Source: Georgenia sp. M64
GTDB taxonomy: Bacteria; Actinomycetota; Actinomycetes; Actinomycetales; Actinomycetaceae
Reading direction: 5' to 3'
Assembly: GCF_038049925.1 (NCBI RefSeq)
Contig: NZ_CP145809.1
Location: forward strand, 806,001-870,000
DNA length: 64,000 nt
The notes under the pieces are model-generated. The model ran no database searches and was not told the DNA's origin. It saw only the letters and a list, made by a program, of their open reading frames with translations. Positions 48,181-58,195 of the stretch are shown here, piece after piece. How positions within the stretch are numbered: the stretch's first letter is position 1; each line of letters starts with the position of its first letter. Made by a program: the position numbers and the translations under genes.

Positions 48181-50327
48181 GCGGAGGCCTCCTGCGGGGC
48201 GGGTGCGGGGGTGGTGTCGGGTGCGGGGGTGGTGTCGGCGTCGGCGGCGGCCGCGGCGGCTGCCTTCTCGGCCTGGGCCTGGACGGCGGTGATGGCGACC
48301 GTGTTGACGATGTCCTGGACCAGGGCGCCGCGGGAGAGGTCGTTGACGGGCTTGTTGAGGCCCTGCAGGACCGGCCCGACCGCGACGGCGCCGGCCGAGC
48401 GCTGGACCGCCTTGTAGGTGTTGTTGCCGGTGTTGAGGTCCGGGAAGATGAAGACCGTCGCGCGGCCCGCGACGTCGGAGTCCGGCAGCTTCGACCGCGC
48501 CACGGAGGCGTCCACCGCGGCGTCGTACTGGATCGGGCCCTCGACGAAGAGGTCGGGACGGCGCTCCCGGACGATCTCGGTGGCCCTGCGGACCTTCTCC
48601 ACGTCGGCGCCCGAGCCGGACTCGCCGGTGGAGTACGAGAGCATCGCGACCCGCGGGTCCACGCCGAACTGGGCGGCAGTCGCGGAGGAGGAGATCGCGA
48701 TGTCCGCGAGCTCCTCGGAGGTCGGGTCGGGGTTGACCGCGCAGTCGCCGTAGACGAGGACCCGGTCGGCCAGGCACATGAAGAACACCGACGACACGAT
48801 CGAGGTGCCCGGCTTGGTCTTGATGATCTCGAAGGACGGCTTGATCGTGTGCGCCGTGGTGTGCGCGGCGCCGGAGACCATGCCGTCGGCGAGACCGAGG
48901 TGGACCATCATCGTGCCGAAGTACGACACGCCCCGGACGATCTCGCGGGCCCGGTCGATGGTCATGCCCTTGTGGGCGCGCAGCCGGGTGTACTCCTCGG
49001 CGAAGTCCTGCAGCAGCGGCGAGCAGGCCGGGTCCAGGACCGTGGCGGCCTCGATGTCCAGGCCGAGCTCGGCCGCGCGGGCCCGGACCCGCGACTCGTC
49101 CCCGAGGATCGTCAGGTCCGCGACCTGGCGGGAGAGCAGGGTCGAGGCGGCGCGCAGGATCCGGTCGTCCCCGCCCTCGGGCAGCACGATGTGCTGGCGG
49201 TCCGACCGCGCCCGCTCCAGGAGCGCGGACTCGAACATCAGCGGCGTGACGACCTCGCTGCGGGGCACGTCCAGGACCCGCATGAGCGACTCGGGCTCGA
49301 TGTTCTGCTCGAAGACGCCCAGGGCGGAGTCGATCTTGCGCTGGGTCCCGCGCGCGAGGAGCCCGCGGGTCCCGGCCACGATCCGCGCCGCCTCGAACGT
49401 GTCGTGGCGGGTGACGATCACCGGGAGCCGGTTCCCCAGGCCCTCGACCAGGCGCAGCACCTGGGCGGAGGGGGCGTAGCCACCGTTGAGGACGACGCCG
49501 GCCAGGGACGGGAAGCCCTCGGCGGCGTGCGCCGTCGCCAGGGTGATGAGGACCTCGGGCCGGTCGCTGGCCGCGATGCACAGCTGGCCCTCGCGCAGCC
49601 GCTCCAGGACGTGCTCGGTGTTCATCCCGGAGATGAGCATGTGCTCGGCCTCGCGGCCGAGGAGCTCGGCGTCGCCCAGGATGAGCTCGCCCTCCAGAGC
49701 GGTCATGACGTCGCGCACGATGGGGGCGGACAGCAGCGGGATCTCCGGCAGCGCCCACACCGGCACGCCGAGCCCGGCGAGACGGTCGCGGACGACGTCG
49801 AGCTGGTCCGCGCCGCAGCGGTTGGCCACGACGCCGACCGTCGCGGCGTGGGCCTGCTCGATCTCCCCGACCGCGATCTCGACGAGGCTGTGGATGTCCT
49901 CGGGGGAGCGGTTCAGCGCCGAGACGACCAGCAGGACCGGGGCGCCGAGGTTGGCCGCCACCCGGGCGTTGAAGGCCAGCTCGGTCGGGCCGGCGACGTC
50001 GGTGTAGTCCGAGCCGACGATGAGGACGGCCTCGCACTGGCGCGCGACGTGCTGGTAGCGGTCGACGACCGTGGCCAGGGCCGCGTCGGGGTCGGCGTGG
50101 ACCGCGTCGTACGTCACGCCCACGACGTCGTCGTAGGTGAGGTCGACGCCGTCGTGCTCGAGCAGGAGGTTGACGATGACGTCGTCCCCGCTCGCCGAAC
50201 GGGTCACCGGCCGGAAGATCCCCACCCGGCCCACCCGCCGGGCCATGAGGTCCAGCAGGCCCAGGGCCACGATGGACTTGCCGGTGTACCCCTCCGGGGA
50301 GGCGATGTAGATGCTGGAGCGAGCCAT
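48177..50327 (-). CDS. pta: Phosphate acetyltransferase, long form
   Basis: Pta interconverts acetyl phosphate and acetyl-CoA. The 716-residue protein has an N-terminal P-loop-like BioD-type region (ASPEGYTGKSIVALGLLDL, residues about 8-26), a central DRTGG domain and a C-terminal catalytic PTA domain (about 390-700, with SYSTGESGSGADVEKV and FPDLNTGN). The last 30 residues are Ala/Pro-rich. ATG at 50327 has AGGAAGG upstream; an ATG at 50354 would add nine residues. It begins 26 bp after the xfp stop. Confidence 0.95.
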   Translation of the reverse strand: MARSSIYIASPEGYTGKSIVALGLLDLMARRVGRVGIFRPVTRSASGDDVIVNLLLEHDGVDLTYDDVVGVTYDAVHADPDAALATVVDRYQHVARQCEAVLIVGSDYTDVAGPTELAFNARVAANLGAPVLLVVSALNRSPEDIHSLVEIAVGEIEQAHAATVGVVANRCGADQLDVVRDRLAGLGVPVWALPEIPLLSAPIVRDVMTALEGELILGDAELLGREAEHMLISGMNTEHVLERLREGQLCIAASDRPEVLITLATAHAAEGFPSLAGVVLNGGYAPSAQVLRLVEGLGNRLPVIVTRHDTFEAARIVAGTRGLLARGTQRKIDSALGVFEQNIEPESLMRVLDVPRSEVVTPLMFESALLERARSDRQHIVLPEGGDDRILRAASTLLSRQVADLTILGDESRVRARAAELGLDIEAATVLDPACSPLLQDFAEEYTRLRAHKGMTIDRAREIVRGVSYFGTMMVHLGLADGMVSGAAHTTAHTIKPSFEIIKTKPGTSIVSSVFFMCLADRVLVYGDCAVNPDPTSEELADIAISSSATAAQFGVDPRVAMLSYSTGESGSGADVEKVRRATEIVRERRPDLFVEGPIQYDAAVDASVARSKLPDSDVAGRATVFIFPDLNTGNNTYKAVQRSAGAVAVGPVLQGLNKPVNDLSRGALVQDIVNTVAITAVQAQAEKAAAAAAADADTTPAPDTTPAPAPQEASA

Positions 50328-50353
50328 CTGGCCGTCCTTCCTCGTCGCTGCCA

Positions 50354-52846
50354 CTACTCGTTGTCCCCGCCCGTGGCGGCCGACGCGGTCGGTCCGCCGC
50401 GCTCGGTCGCGGTGTCACCGACGTCCGGCCACACCCAGTCCGCCACGGCCGGGATGTCCTCGCCGTGCTCCCTGGTGTAGGCGCGGGCCTCGTGCCGGGC
50501 GTCGATCATCCGCTGGCGCAGCAGGCCGTGCCGGGCGGCGAGGCCGGGCACCCGGTCGATGACGTCCATGACGAGGTGGTACCGGTCGAGGTCGTTGAGC
50601 ATGACCATGTCGAACGGCGTCGTCGTCGTGCCCTCCTCCTTGAACCCGCGCACGTGGAGGTTCTTGTGCCCGGTCCGGCGGTAGGTCAGACGGTGGATGA
50701 GCCACGGGTAGCCGTGGTACGCGAACACGATCGGCCGGTCGGTGGTGAAGATCGTGTCGAAGGCGCGGTCGCTCAGCCCGTGCGGGTGCTCCTTCTCGTC
50801 CTGCAGGCGCATGAGGTCGACGACGTTGACGACGCGCACCTTGAGGTCGGGGATGTTCTGGCGCAGGATGTCCGCCGCGGCGAGGGTCTCGAGGGTGGGC
50901 ACGTCCCCGGCGCAGCCGAGGACGACGTCGGGCGGCGTGCCCTCGACCTCGGTGCCCGCCCACTCCCAGATGCCCAGGCCGCGCGCGCAGTGCCGGTCGG
51001 CGTCGTCGACGCCGAGGAAGTTCGGCGCGGGCTGCTTGCCGGCGACGACGACGTTGACGTACTGCTTGGAGCCCAGCACGTGCGCGTACGTCGACAGCAG
51101 GGTGTTGGTGTCCGGCGGCAGGTACACCCGGATGATGTCGGCCTTCTTGTTGACCACGTGGTCGATGAAGCCGGGGTCCTGGTGGGAGAAGCCGTTGTGG
51201 TCCTGGCGCCACACGTGGGAGGACAGCAGGTAGTTGAGGGAGGCGATGGGCCGGCGCCACGGGATGTGGTTGGTGACCTTGAGCCACTTCGCGTGCTGGT
51301 TGAACATCGAGTCGACGATGTGGATGAACGCCTCGTAGGAGCTCATCATCCCGTGCCGGCCGGTGAGCAGGTACCCCTCGAGCCAGCCCTGGCACTGGTG
51401 CTCGGAGAGCACCTCCATGACGCGACCGGCGCGGGCGAGGTGGTCGTCGGCGTCCGTGGGCAGGTAGCCGGCGTTCCACTGCTTGTCGGTGACGTCGTAG
51501 ACGTCCTGGAGGCGGTTCGAGGCGGTCTCGTCCGGCCCGAAGATCCGGAAGTTCTCGGGGTTGAGGCGCACCACCTCGGTGAGGAACTTCCCCAGCACCC
51601 GGGTGGCCTCGGTCATCGGGGCCCCGGGGACGTCGACCTCGACGCCGAAGTCGCGCCAGTCGGGCAGGCGCAGGTCCCGCAGGACCAGACCGCCGTTGGT
51701 GTGCGGGTTGGCGCTCATCCGCAGGTGCCCGGCGGGGGCGAGGGAGGCGACGGCCGGGTCCAGCCGGCCCTCGGTGTCGAACAGCTCCTCCGCGCGGTAG
51801 CTGCGCAGCCAGGCCTCGAGGTCGGCGAGGTGCTCGTCGGTGTCCCGGGCGCTGGCCAGCGGCACCTGGTGGGAGCGCCAGGAGTCCTCGGTGCGCTTGC
51901 CGTCGATCTCCTTCGGACCGGTCCAGCCCTTCGGGCTGCGGAAGACGATCATCGGCCACGCCGGCCGGTCCATGTCCGGTTCGGCGGCGGCGCGCGCCTT
52001 GATCTCGGCGATCTCGTCCAGGACGACGTCGAGGAGCTTGGCGAAGCGGCGGTGGACCGCGGCGGGGTCCTCGCCGTCGAAGCCGCCGGTGAAGAAGTGG
52101 GGCTTGTGGCCGTAGCCCCGCATGAGGTCGGCCAGCTCCTCCTCGGGGATCCGGGCGAGGACGGTGGGGTTGGCGATCTTGTAGCCGTTGAGGTGCAGCA
52201 CCGGCAGGACGACGCCGTCCTTGGCCGGGTTGACGAACTTGTTGGAGTGCCACGACGTGGCCAGGGGGCCGGTCTCGGCCTCGCCGTCACCGACGACGGC
52301 GAGGACGAGCAGGTCGGGGTTGTCGAACGCGGCGCCGTAGGCGTGGGAGAGGGCGTAGCCGAGCTCGCCGCCCTCGTGGATGGAGCCGGGGGTCTCGGGG
52401 GCCACGTGGGAGGGGATGCCGCCGGGGAAGGAGAACTGCCGGAAGAGGCGGCGCAGTCCCTCGGCGTCCTGGGTGATGTCCGGGTAGGTCTCGCTGTAGG
52501 TGCCCTCGAGGTAGGTGTTCGCCACCAGGCCGGGCCCGCCGTGCCCCGGGCCCGTAATGTACATGGCGGAGAGGTCGCGCTCGGCGATGGCGCGGTTCAT
52601 GTGCGCGTAGAGGAAGTTCAGCCCCGGCGTCGTGCCCCAGTGGCCCAGCAGGCGCGGCTTGACGTGGTCGCGGTGGAGCGGCTCGCGCAGCAGGGGGTTG
52701 TCGTGGAGGTAGATCTGACCGACGGAGAGGTAGTTCGCCGCCCGCCACCAGGCGTCGACCCGCTCCAGGGTCTCGGCGTCCAGGGGGGCGGTCGTCGCGT
52801 CCGAGCGGCGCTGCCACGCGGCGGGGGCGGCGGAGGTGGTGGTCAT
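50354..52846 (-). CDS. xfp: Xylulose-5-phosphate/fructose-6-phosphate phosphoketolase
   Basis: This thiamine-diphosphate enzyme splits xylulose-5-phosphate or fructose-6-phosphate, releasing acetyl phosphate. The 830-residue protein has the N-terminal [18 protein letters not shown], the TPP motif [11 protein letters not shown], and the C-terminal [23 protein letters not shown] region. ATG at 52846 has GAGGAG 7 nt upstream; longer frames upstream are not conserved. It heads xfp-pta-ackA, so acetyl phosphate goes straight to acetyl-CoA or to acetate and ATP: a bifid-shunt style bypass that loses no carbon as CO2. Confidence 0.97.
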   Translation of the reverse strand: MTTTSAAPAAWQRRSDATTAPLDAETLERVDAWWRAANYLSVGQIYLHDNPLLREPLHRDHVKPRLLGHWGTTPGLNFLYAHMNRAIAERDLSAMYITGPGHGGPGLVANTYLEGTYSETYPDITQDAEGLRRLFRQFSFPGGIPSHVAPETPGSIHEGGELGYALSHAYGAAFDNPDLLVLAVVGDGEAETGPLATSWHSNKFVNPAKDGVVLPVLHLNGYKIANPTVLARIPEEELADLMRGYGHKPHFFTGGFDGEDPAAVHRRFAKLLDVVLDEIAEIKARAAAEPDMDRPAWPMIVFRSPKGWTGPKEIDGKRTEDSWRSHQVPLASARDTDEHLADLEAWLRSYRAEELFDTEGRLDPAVASLAPAGHLRMSANPHTNGGLVLRDLRLPDWRDFGVEVDVPGAPMTEATRVLGKFLTEVVRLNPENFRIFGPDETASNRLQDVYDVTDKQWNAGYLPTDADDHLARAGRVMEVLSEHQCQGWLEGYLLTGRHGMMSSYEAFIHIVDSMFNQHAKWLKVTNHIPWRRPIASLNYLLSSHVWRQDHNGFSHQDPGFIDHVVNKKADIIRVYLPPDTNTLLSTYAHVLGSKQYVNVVVAGKQPAPNFLGVDDADRHCARGLGIWEWAGTEVEGTPPDVVLGCAGDVPTLETLAAADILRQNIPDLKVRVVNVVDLMRLQDEKEHPHGLSDRAFDTIFTTDRPIVFAYHGYPWLIHRLTYRRTGHKNLHVRGFKEEGTTTTPFDMVMLNDLDRYHLVMDVIDRVPGLAARHGLLRQRMIDARHEARAYTREHGEDIPAVADWVWPDVGDTATERGGPTASAATGGDNE

Positions 52847-53034
52847 CCTGGGACTCCTCGGTGAGAAGGGCGCGGCCCGGTGGCCACGGCGGGCGGCCGC
52901 GGACCGGTCGAGGTTCGGACACGCCCAGTCTGCCCGTTTCCCCCCTCCGGCGCCGCCGCTGTCGCGGCCGGGTTCGAGCCCGGGAGAGCGCGGTGTGCCC
53001 GAGAACACAGCCGGGGGGCACACCGCCGGCGACG

Positions 53035-53040
53035 TAGCCT
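53035..53040 (+). promoter_or_regulatory. -10 of a probable leaderless SURF1 promoter
   Basis: TAGCCT is followed by 6 nt and the GTG at 53047. Confidence 0.55.
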
Positions 53041-53046
53041 AGGTCC

Positions 53047-54000
53047 GTGGACCCAACCGCCCCCTCCCGCGCTGTGGTGAGCGCCACGCCGGACGTCGGC
53101 GCGGGGCGGCCGGCGGTCTCGTGGACCTGGCGCGACTACCGCGCTGCCGCGCTGACACCCCGCATGATCGGGATCTTCGTCCTGCTCCTCGCCGCCGCCG
53201 TCGTGTCCGTCCGTCTGGGTGCCTGGCAGCTCGACCGTGCGTCCGTGCGCGGCGCCGCCGAGGCCGAGGCCGCGCACGCCGCGGTCCTGGCCGCCGACCC
53301 CGTGCCGCTCGAGGACGTGCTGCGCGCCCAGACCAGCTTCACCGCCGAGCACCTCGCCCGGACGGTGGCCGTCACGGGCGAGCTCGAGGACGACCACCAG
53401 GTGCTCGTCCCCGGGCGGTCGGTGGCCGGGGAGGACGCCGTCCTCGTCGTCACCGCCCTGCGGGTGACGCAGGGACCGGACACCGGGGCGATGATCCCCG
53501 TCCTGCGCGGGTGGGTGCCGGCCGACGACGTCGTCGTCGACGACGACGGCTGGCGGCCCCGCGACGCCTCGGTCGCCGCGGTGCTCGCCGTCCCGGCCGG
53601 TGAGCAGCGGGTGACCGGGTACCTCGGCGGCTCGGAGGCGGGGGTGAGCGCCGACCTGCCCGCGGGCATGGTCGCCGCCGTCAGCTCGGCCGAGCTCGCC
53701 GGGCTCTGGGGCGGGCCCACCTACGGCGGCTACCTCGTCCAGCTCACCGAGGAGGCGGGCGGCGGGCGGGCGGCCGTCTCGGCGGAGGGCCTGGCCCACG
53801 CCCCGCCGCCGTCGATGGCGCAGGAGACCGGGCTGAACTTGCAGAACCTCGCCTACGCCGTCGAGTGGGTGATCTTCGGCGGGTTCGCGATGTTCCTGTG
53901 GGGCCGCATGGTCCGCGACGAGGTGGTCTACCGCCGCGAGGACGCCGCGGCCGTCCGCCACCAGGAGGAGACGGCACCGGCGGCACCTGGCTCCTCCTGA
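53047..54000 (+). CDS. SURF1 family cytochrome oxidase assembly protein
   Basis: This 317-residue protein has two membrane helices (about 41-58 and 272-290) around a large loop outside the membrane, with LGAWQLDRA after helix one and NLAYAVEWVIFGGFAMFLWGR, the family's C-terminal helix, near the end. SURF1 helps insert haem into aa3-type oxidases. No cox genes are nearby. GTG at 53047 follows the leaderless -10. It is divergent from xfp and converges on the ABC exporter genes. Confidence 0.9.
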   Translation: MDPTAPSRAVVSATPDVGAGRPAVSWTWRDYRAAALTPRMIGIFVLLLAAAVVSVRLGAWQLDRASVRGAAEAEAAHAAVLAADPVPLEDVLRAQTSFTAEHLARTVAVTGELEDDHQVLVPGRSVAGEDAVLVVTALRVTQGPDTGAMIPVLRGWVPADDVVVDDDGWRPRDASVAAVLAVPAGEQRVTGYLGGSEAGVSADLPAGMVAAVSSAELAGLWGGPTYGGYLVQLTEEAGGGRAAVSAEGLAHAPPPSMAQETGLNLQNLAYAVEWVIFGGFAMFLWGRMVRDEVVYRREDAAAVRHQEETAPAAPGSS

Positions 54001-54040
54001 CGGCGGCGCGGTATCCCTGCTGCGAGGGGTGCCCGCGGTC

Positions 54041-55774
54041 TCACTCCTGCTGCCAGGAGTGCCACAGGGCGGCGTACTCCCCGCCCCGGGAGACGAGCTC
54101 GTCGTGGCTGCCCAGCTCGACGATCCGGCCGCCCTCGACGACGGCGACCCGGTCGGCGTCGTGCGCGGTGTGCAGCCGGTGGGCGATCGCGACGACCGTG
54201 CGCCCGGACAGCACGGCCGAGAGGGAGCGCTCGAGGTGCCGGGCCGCCCGCGGGTCGAGCAGGGAGGTCGCCTCGTCCAGCACCAGGGTGTGCGGGTCGA
54301 GCAGGACCAGGCGGGCCAGGGCCAGCTGCTGGGCCTGGGCCGGGGTCAGGTCGGTCCCGCCGGAGCCGACCTCGGTGCGCGCCCCCTCGGGCAGCCGGTC
54401 CACCCACTCGAGGGCGTCGACGGCGGCCAGCGCGGCGCGCATCTCCTCCTCGCTCGCCCCCGCCCGGGCCAGTCGCAGATTGTCCTCCACCGTCCCGACG
54501 AAGACGTGGTGCTCCTGGGTGACGAGGGCGACGTGGGAGCGCAGCTCCTCCTCGGGCAGGTCCACCAGGGGCACCCCGCCGACCGTGACGCTGCCGCCGC
54601 CGGGCGGGTGGATCCCGGCGAGCATGCGACCCAGCGTGGACTTGCCCGCCCCCGAGGGGCCCACCACCGCGAGCCGCTCGCCGGGCACGAGGTCCAGGTC
54701 GACCCCGTGCAGGACGTCCTGGCCCTCCCGGTAGGCGTAGCGCACCCCGGCGGCGACGACGTGGTCGTCGGCCGGGACGGCGCCCGAGGGGCTGCGGTCC
54801 GGCTCGACGAGGGTGACGCCGAAGAGCCGGGCGAGGCTGGCGTTGGCCACCTGGAGCTCGTCGATCCAGAAGAGCAGCTCGTCGACGGGGCTGCGCACCT
54901 GCATGGCGTACAGCGCCACGGTGGTGACCGCGCCGAGGGTGACGAGCCCGGCGTCGAGGAGCCAGGCCCCCCACAGCAGGGTCGCGACGATCGGCAGCGT
55001 GAAGGACAGGCCCAGCCAGAAGAAGAGGACCACCCGCATCCGCAGGGTGACGACCTCCGTGTCCCAGGCGCGCGCGACGGCGGCGTCGGTCCGGGCACGC
55101 CGGCGCCGGCCCAGGCCGAGGGCGTCGACCGTGGCGGCCTGCTCCACGGACTCGGTGAGCACCCCGTTGAGCCGTGCGTAGGCCTCGGAGTTCACCAGGT
55201 AGGCCGGGGTGGCGGTGCGCAGGTAGCGGCGGGTGGCGACCGTGATGAGCGGCACCGCGACCAGCAGGGCCAGCGCCACCAGCGGTGAGGCGAGCACGGC
55301 GGCCGCCAGGGTGAGCAGGATCGTCGCCGAGGTCACCAGCAGCCGGGGCACGCCGAACCGCACCGTCCACTGCACGCGGTCGATGTCGTTGGTGGTGCGA
55401 CCCAGGAGGTCGCCGGTGCCGGCGCGCTCGACGGTGGACAGCGGCAGGTGCGTCACGGCCAGGAGGAAGTCCTCGCGCAGCCGTGCGAAGACCTCCTCGC
55501 CGAGGATCATGGCGCCGCGCTGGGCGAAGCGGGTGATGACCGCCTGGACGACGACGACACCGACGATCGTCAGGCCGACCGAGTTGACGTGGGCGAGGGT
55601 GGTGCCCTGCGCGACGGCGTCGACGAGGTCGCCGAGCAGCCACGGCACGGCCAGGGCCGCCACGGCGGCCAGGGCCTGGAGGGTGACGACGACCACGAGC
55701 CGTCGGCGGTAGCGGCGCAGCAGCGCCATCGACAGGGAGCGGACGGTGCGCGCGTCCGCGACGGGCAGCTGCAT
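54041..55774 (-). CDS. ABC exporter half-transporter, second gene (intact Walker motifs, degenerate signature)
   Basis: This 577-residue protein has six membrane helices (residues 1 to about 310) and one NBD. Walker A GPSGAGKST, Walker B LVLDEATSLLD and the switch AHRLH are intact, but the signature LSGGQ is replaced by LTPAQ. It pairs with the upstream gene, whose NBD is degenerate in the other motifs. The ATG overlaps the upstream stop by one base (TGATG), so the two chains are made together as a heterodimer. The cargo is unknown; drug or lipid export is typical. Confidence 0.92.
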   Translation of the reverse strand: MQLPVADARTVRSLSMALLRRYRRRLVVVVTLQALAAVAALAVPWLLGDLVDAVAQGTTLAHVNSVGLTIVGVVVVQAVITRFAQRGAMILGEEVFARLREDFLLAVTHLPLSTVERAGTGDLLGRTTNDIDRVQWTVRFGVPRLLVTSATILLTLAAAVLASPLVALALLVAVPLITVATRRYLRTATPAYLVNSEAYARLNGVLTESVEQAATVDALGLGRRRRARTDAAVARAWDTEVVTLRMRVVLFFWLGLSFTLPIVATLLWGAWLLDAGLVTLGAVTTVALYAMQVRSPVDELLFWIDELQVANASLARLFGVTLVEPDRSPSGAVPADDHVVAAGVRYAYREGQDVLHGVDLDLVPGERLAVVGPSGAGKSTLGRMLAGIHPPGGGSVTVGGVPLVDLPEEELRSHVALVTQEHHVFVGTVEDNLRLARAGASEEEMRAALAAVDALEWVDRLPEGARTEVGSGGTDLTPAQAQQLALARLVLLDPHTLVLDEATSLLDPRAARHLERSLSAVLSGRTVVAIAHRLHTAHDADRVAVVEGGRIVELGSHDELVSRGGEYAALWHSWQQE

Positions 55775-57573
55775 CAGCGGGCCTCCTCGGCGTGGACGAG
55801 CTCGGCGGGGTTCTCGCCGTCGCCGCCGGCGCGGGCGACGACGTCGCGGTAGGCCCGCGCGTCCGGGTCGCCGGCGGCGGCCCGGGCGAGCAGGTCACGG
55901 TGACGGCCGCGGGTGCGCTCGGCGCCGCCGACGAGCAGCACGACGTCGTCGGCGTGCTCGAGGACCAGCGGCGAGGCGGTGACGACCACCGTCGTGCGGC
56001 CGTGCCGGGCCGCCCGCAGCCGGGCGGCGATGCGGGCCTCCGTGTGGGCGTCGACCGCGCTGGTGGGCTCGACGAGGACCAGCGTCTCGGCGCCGGTGAG
56101 CAGCGCCCGCGCGAGGGCGACCCGCTGGCGCTGACCGCCCGAGAGGGACCGGCCCTTCTCGGTGATCTCCCCGTCGAGACGCTCGGGCATGGAGTCGAGC
56201 ACGTCGGCGGCGTCCGCCACGGCGAGCGCCTCGTACAGGGCGTCCTCGTCGCCGCGGTCGCGCACGTCCAGCTCCTCGCGCAGCGTGCCGGTGAAGAGCT
56301 GGGGCGTGGCGTCGGCGACGACGATCCGCTCGCGCACCCGCGCGACGGGCAGGTCGCGCAGGGGCACGCCGTCCACCGTGACCTCCGGTGCGGCGTCGTC
56401 GAGACGCCCGAGCCGGCGGGCCAGCTCGGCGGCCTCGTCCGGGCGCGCGGAGACCAGGGCCGTGAGCCGGCCCGGACGCACCCGGACGCCGCTGGTGGTG
56501 TCCACGAGCAGGCCGTCACCGGCCGGCACCGCGGGGGTCGCGCCGTCGTCGGCGGCCTCGGACTCGGCCAGGGTGCCCGCCGCCGGGGCGACGGCGAGGA
56601 CCTTGACGATCTTCCGGGCGCCCACCCGGGCGCGGGTGAACATGGTGATGAACTGCGTGGCGGCGCGCAGGGGCTGGGCCAGCAGGGCGGTGGCGCCGTA
56701 GAAGGCCACCAGCTGACCGGCGGTGACCTCCCCGGTCAGGGCGAGGCGGGCGCCGAGCCAGACGACGCCGGCGACGAAGAGCCCGGGCAGCAGGATCTGC
56801 AGCGCCTCGAGGAGGGAGGAGACCGCGGCGACCCGGACCCCGGCCGCGCGCACCACCTGGGACTGGGCGGCGTACCGGGCGGCGAAGACGTCCTCGCCGC
56901 CGATGCCGCGCAGGACGCGCAGGCCCGAGACGGTGTCGGAGCCCAGGGTCGTCAGGCGCCCCGTGGCCTCGCGGTGGGCGGCCTGGCGGGCGTGCAGGGG
57001 CTTCACGAGGAGGGCGAGGACGGCCATCGTCACCGGCAGGCCGACGAGGACGGCGAGCCCCAGGGTCGCCGAGTACTGCAGAAGAACCACGGCGACCGCG
57101 AGGAAGGCGACCACCGACCCGACGAACCGGGGGAGGAGCTCGGCGGTGTTGCCGACGTGGAAGGCGTCGGAGGCGACCGTGGAGACCACCTCGCCCGTGG
57201 GCATGTCCGACGCGACGGCGCTGCCGGTGCGGGTGACGTGGTGGCCGACCAGGCGCGAGACGCGGAAGGCGCTGCCGAGCCACCCCCAGATCTCCCCGAT
57301 GTGGCCGAGCGCGTCGGCGAGCGCCTGGACCACGCCGATGGCGAGGAGCAGCACGCAGGCGGTGAGCAGGCCGCGGGTGAGACCACCCTCGAGGCCGGCG
57401 TCGAGGGCGGCGCCGAGGACGAAGGGGATCGCGGCGTAGGCGAGGGCGTTGACCGTGGCGAGCGCGACGGCGCCGGTGAGGACGCCGCGCTGCCGGCCGG
57501 CGATCCAGCCGAGCAGCGCCAGCGGCGAGGTCAGCGGGGGATGTCCAGGATGACCCTGGGGGGAACGGAGCAC
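55774..57573 (-). CDS. ABC exporter half-transporter, first gene (degenerate Walker motifs, intact signature)
   Basis: This 599-residue protein has six membrane helices (about 20-320) and one NBD. The Walker A region reads RPGRLTALVSARPDE, with no GKS/T; Walker B reads LVLVEPTSAVD with Val for the Asp; the switch His is absent (VTASPLV). The signature LSGGQRQRVALARAL is intact. Thus it cannot hydrolyse ATP through its own Walker A but can complete the partner's site. GTG at 57573 is 6 nt after TAACCT. Confidence in the ABC assignment is high; cargo unknown. Confidence 0.92.
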   Translation of the reverse strand: MLRSPQGHPGHPPLTSPLALLGWIAGRQRGVLTGAVALATVNALAYAAIPFVLGAALDAGLEGGLTRGLLTACVLLLAIGVVQALADALGHIGEIWGWLGSAFRVSRLVGHHVTRTGSAVASDMPTGEVVSTVASDAFHVGNTAELLPRFVGSVVAFLAVAVVLLQYSATLGLAVLVGLPVTMAVLALLVKPLHARQAAHREATGRLTTLGSDTVSGLRVLRGIGGEDVFAARYAAQSQVVRAAGVRVAAVSSLLEALQILLPGLFVAGVVWLGARLALTGEVTAGQLVAFYGATALLAQPLRAATQFITMFTRARVGARKIVKVLAVAPAAGTLAESEAADDGATPAVPAGDGLLVDTTSGVRVRPGRLTALVSARPDEAAELARRLGRLDDAAPEVTVDGVPLRDLPVARVRERIVVADATPQLFTGTLREELDVRDRGDEDALYEALAVADAADVLDSMPERLDGEITEKGRSLSGGQRQRVALARALLTGAETLVLVEPTSAVDAHTEARIAARLRAARHGRTTVVVTASPLVLEHADDVVLLVGGAERTRGRHRDLLARAAAGDPDARAYRDVVARAGGDGENPAELVHAEEAR

Positions 57574-57579
57574 CTGCTG

Positions 57580-57585
57580 AGGTTA
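57580..57585 (-). promoter_or_regulatory. -10 of a probable leaderless ABC-exporter promoter
   Basis: TAACCT on the minus strand, 6 nt, then the GTG at 57573. Confidence 0.55.
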
Positions 57586-57779
57586 CGGCCCTTCGGGCCC
57601 GCCTCTCCACGTCATTTCCGGCGTCGGCCGAGGTGCGGGGTGGGGTGCGGCCGACAGGTGAACCCGCAGGCCACGGGCGCCGGCCGGGGGAGGAGCGGCC
57701 CCGCCGCACGACGGTGCCGTGGACCCGGCGGCGGCGTGCGGTGAGAGACTGGCTCCCGTCCCCCCGTCGAGAGGCTGTC

Positions 57780-58166
57780 ATGTCCACGTCCCGCGCCGTC
57801 GAGCCGGTCGCCCAGGCCGGGCGCAAGGCCCGCTCCGCCTTCGCCTACTACCGCGCCATGGCGTTCGTCACCGGCGCGATGCTGCTCGTCCTCACCCTGG
57901 AGATGGTGCTGAAGTACGTCCTCAACGGCGGCGAGCCGGTGATCGGCACCTGGGTCGCGATCGTGCACGGCTGGATCTACGTCGTCTACATCGTCACCGT
58001 CTTCAACCTGTGGTCGCTCATGCGCTGGGACTTCGGCCGCATCGTCGCCCTCGTGGCCGGCGGCGTCGTCCCGGTGCTGTCCTTCGTCATGGAGCGCCGG
58101 GCCCACGGATGGTTCGAGGCCGACCTGCCCGCCCTCCTCGCCCGCACGGCGGACCGGGCCCGCTGA
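57780..58166 (+). CDS. DUF3817 family membrane protein
   Basis: This 128-residue protein has three hydrophobic segments and the conserved block [16 protein letters not shown], the [16 protein letters not shown] segment and MRWDFGRIV, which mark DUF3817, a family of unknown function often beside guaA in actinobacteria. ATG at 57780 has GAGAGG 7 nt upstream. It ends 29 bp before the guaA start, which has its own promoter. Confidence 0.88.
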   Translation: MSTSRAVEPVAQAGRKARSAFAYYRAMAFVTGAMLLVLTLEMVLKYVLNGGEPVIGTWVAIVHGWIYVVYIVTVFNLWSLMRWDFGRIVALVAGGVVPVLSFVMERRAHGWFEADLPALLARTADRAR

Positions 58167-58183
58167 CCCGCGCCGCCGCCGTC

Positions 58184-58189
58184 TATCCT
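58184..58189 (+). promoter_or_regulatory. -10 of a probable leaderless guaA promoter
   Basis: TATCCT is followed by 6 nt and the guaA GTG at 58196. Confidence 0.6.
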
Positions 58190-58195
58190 GACGCG

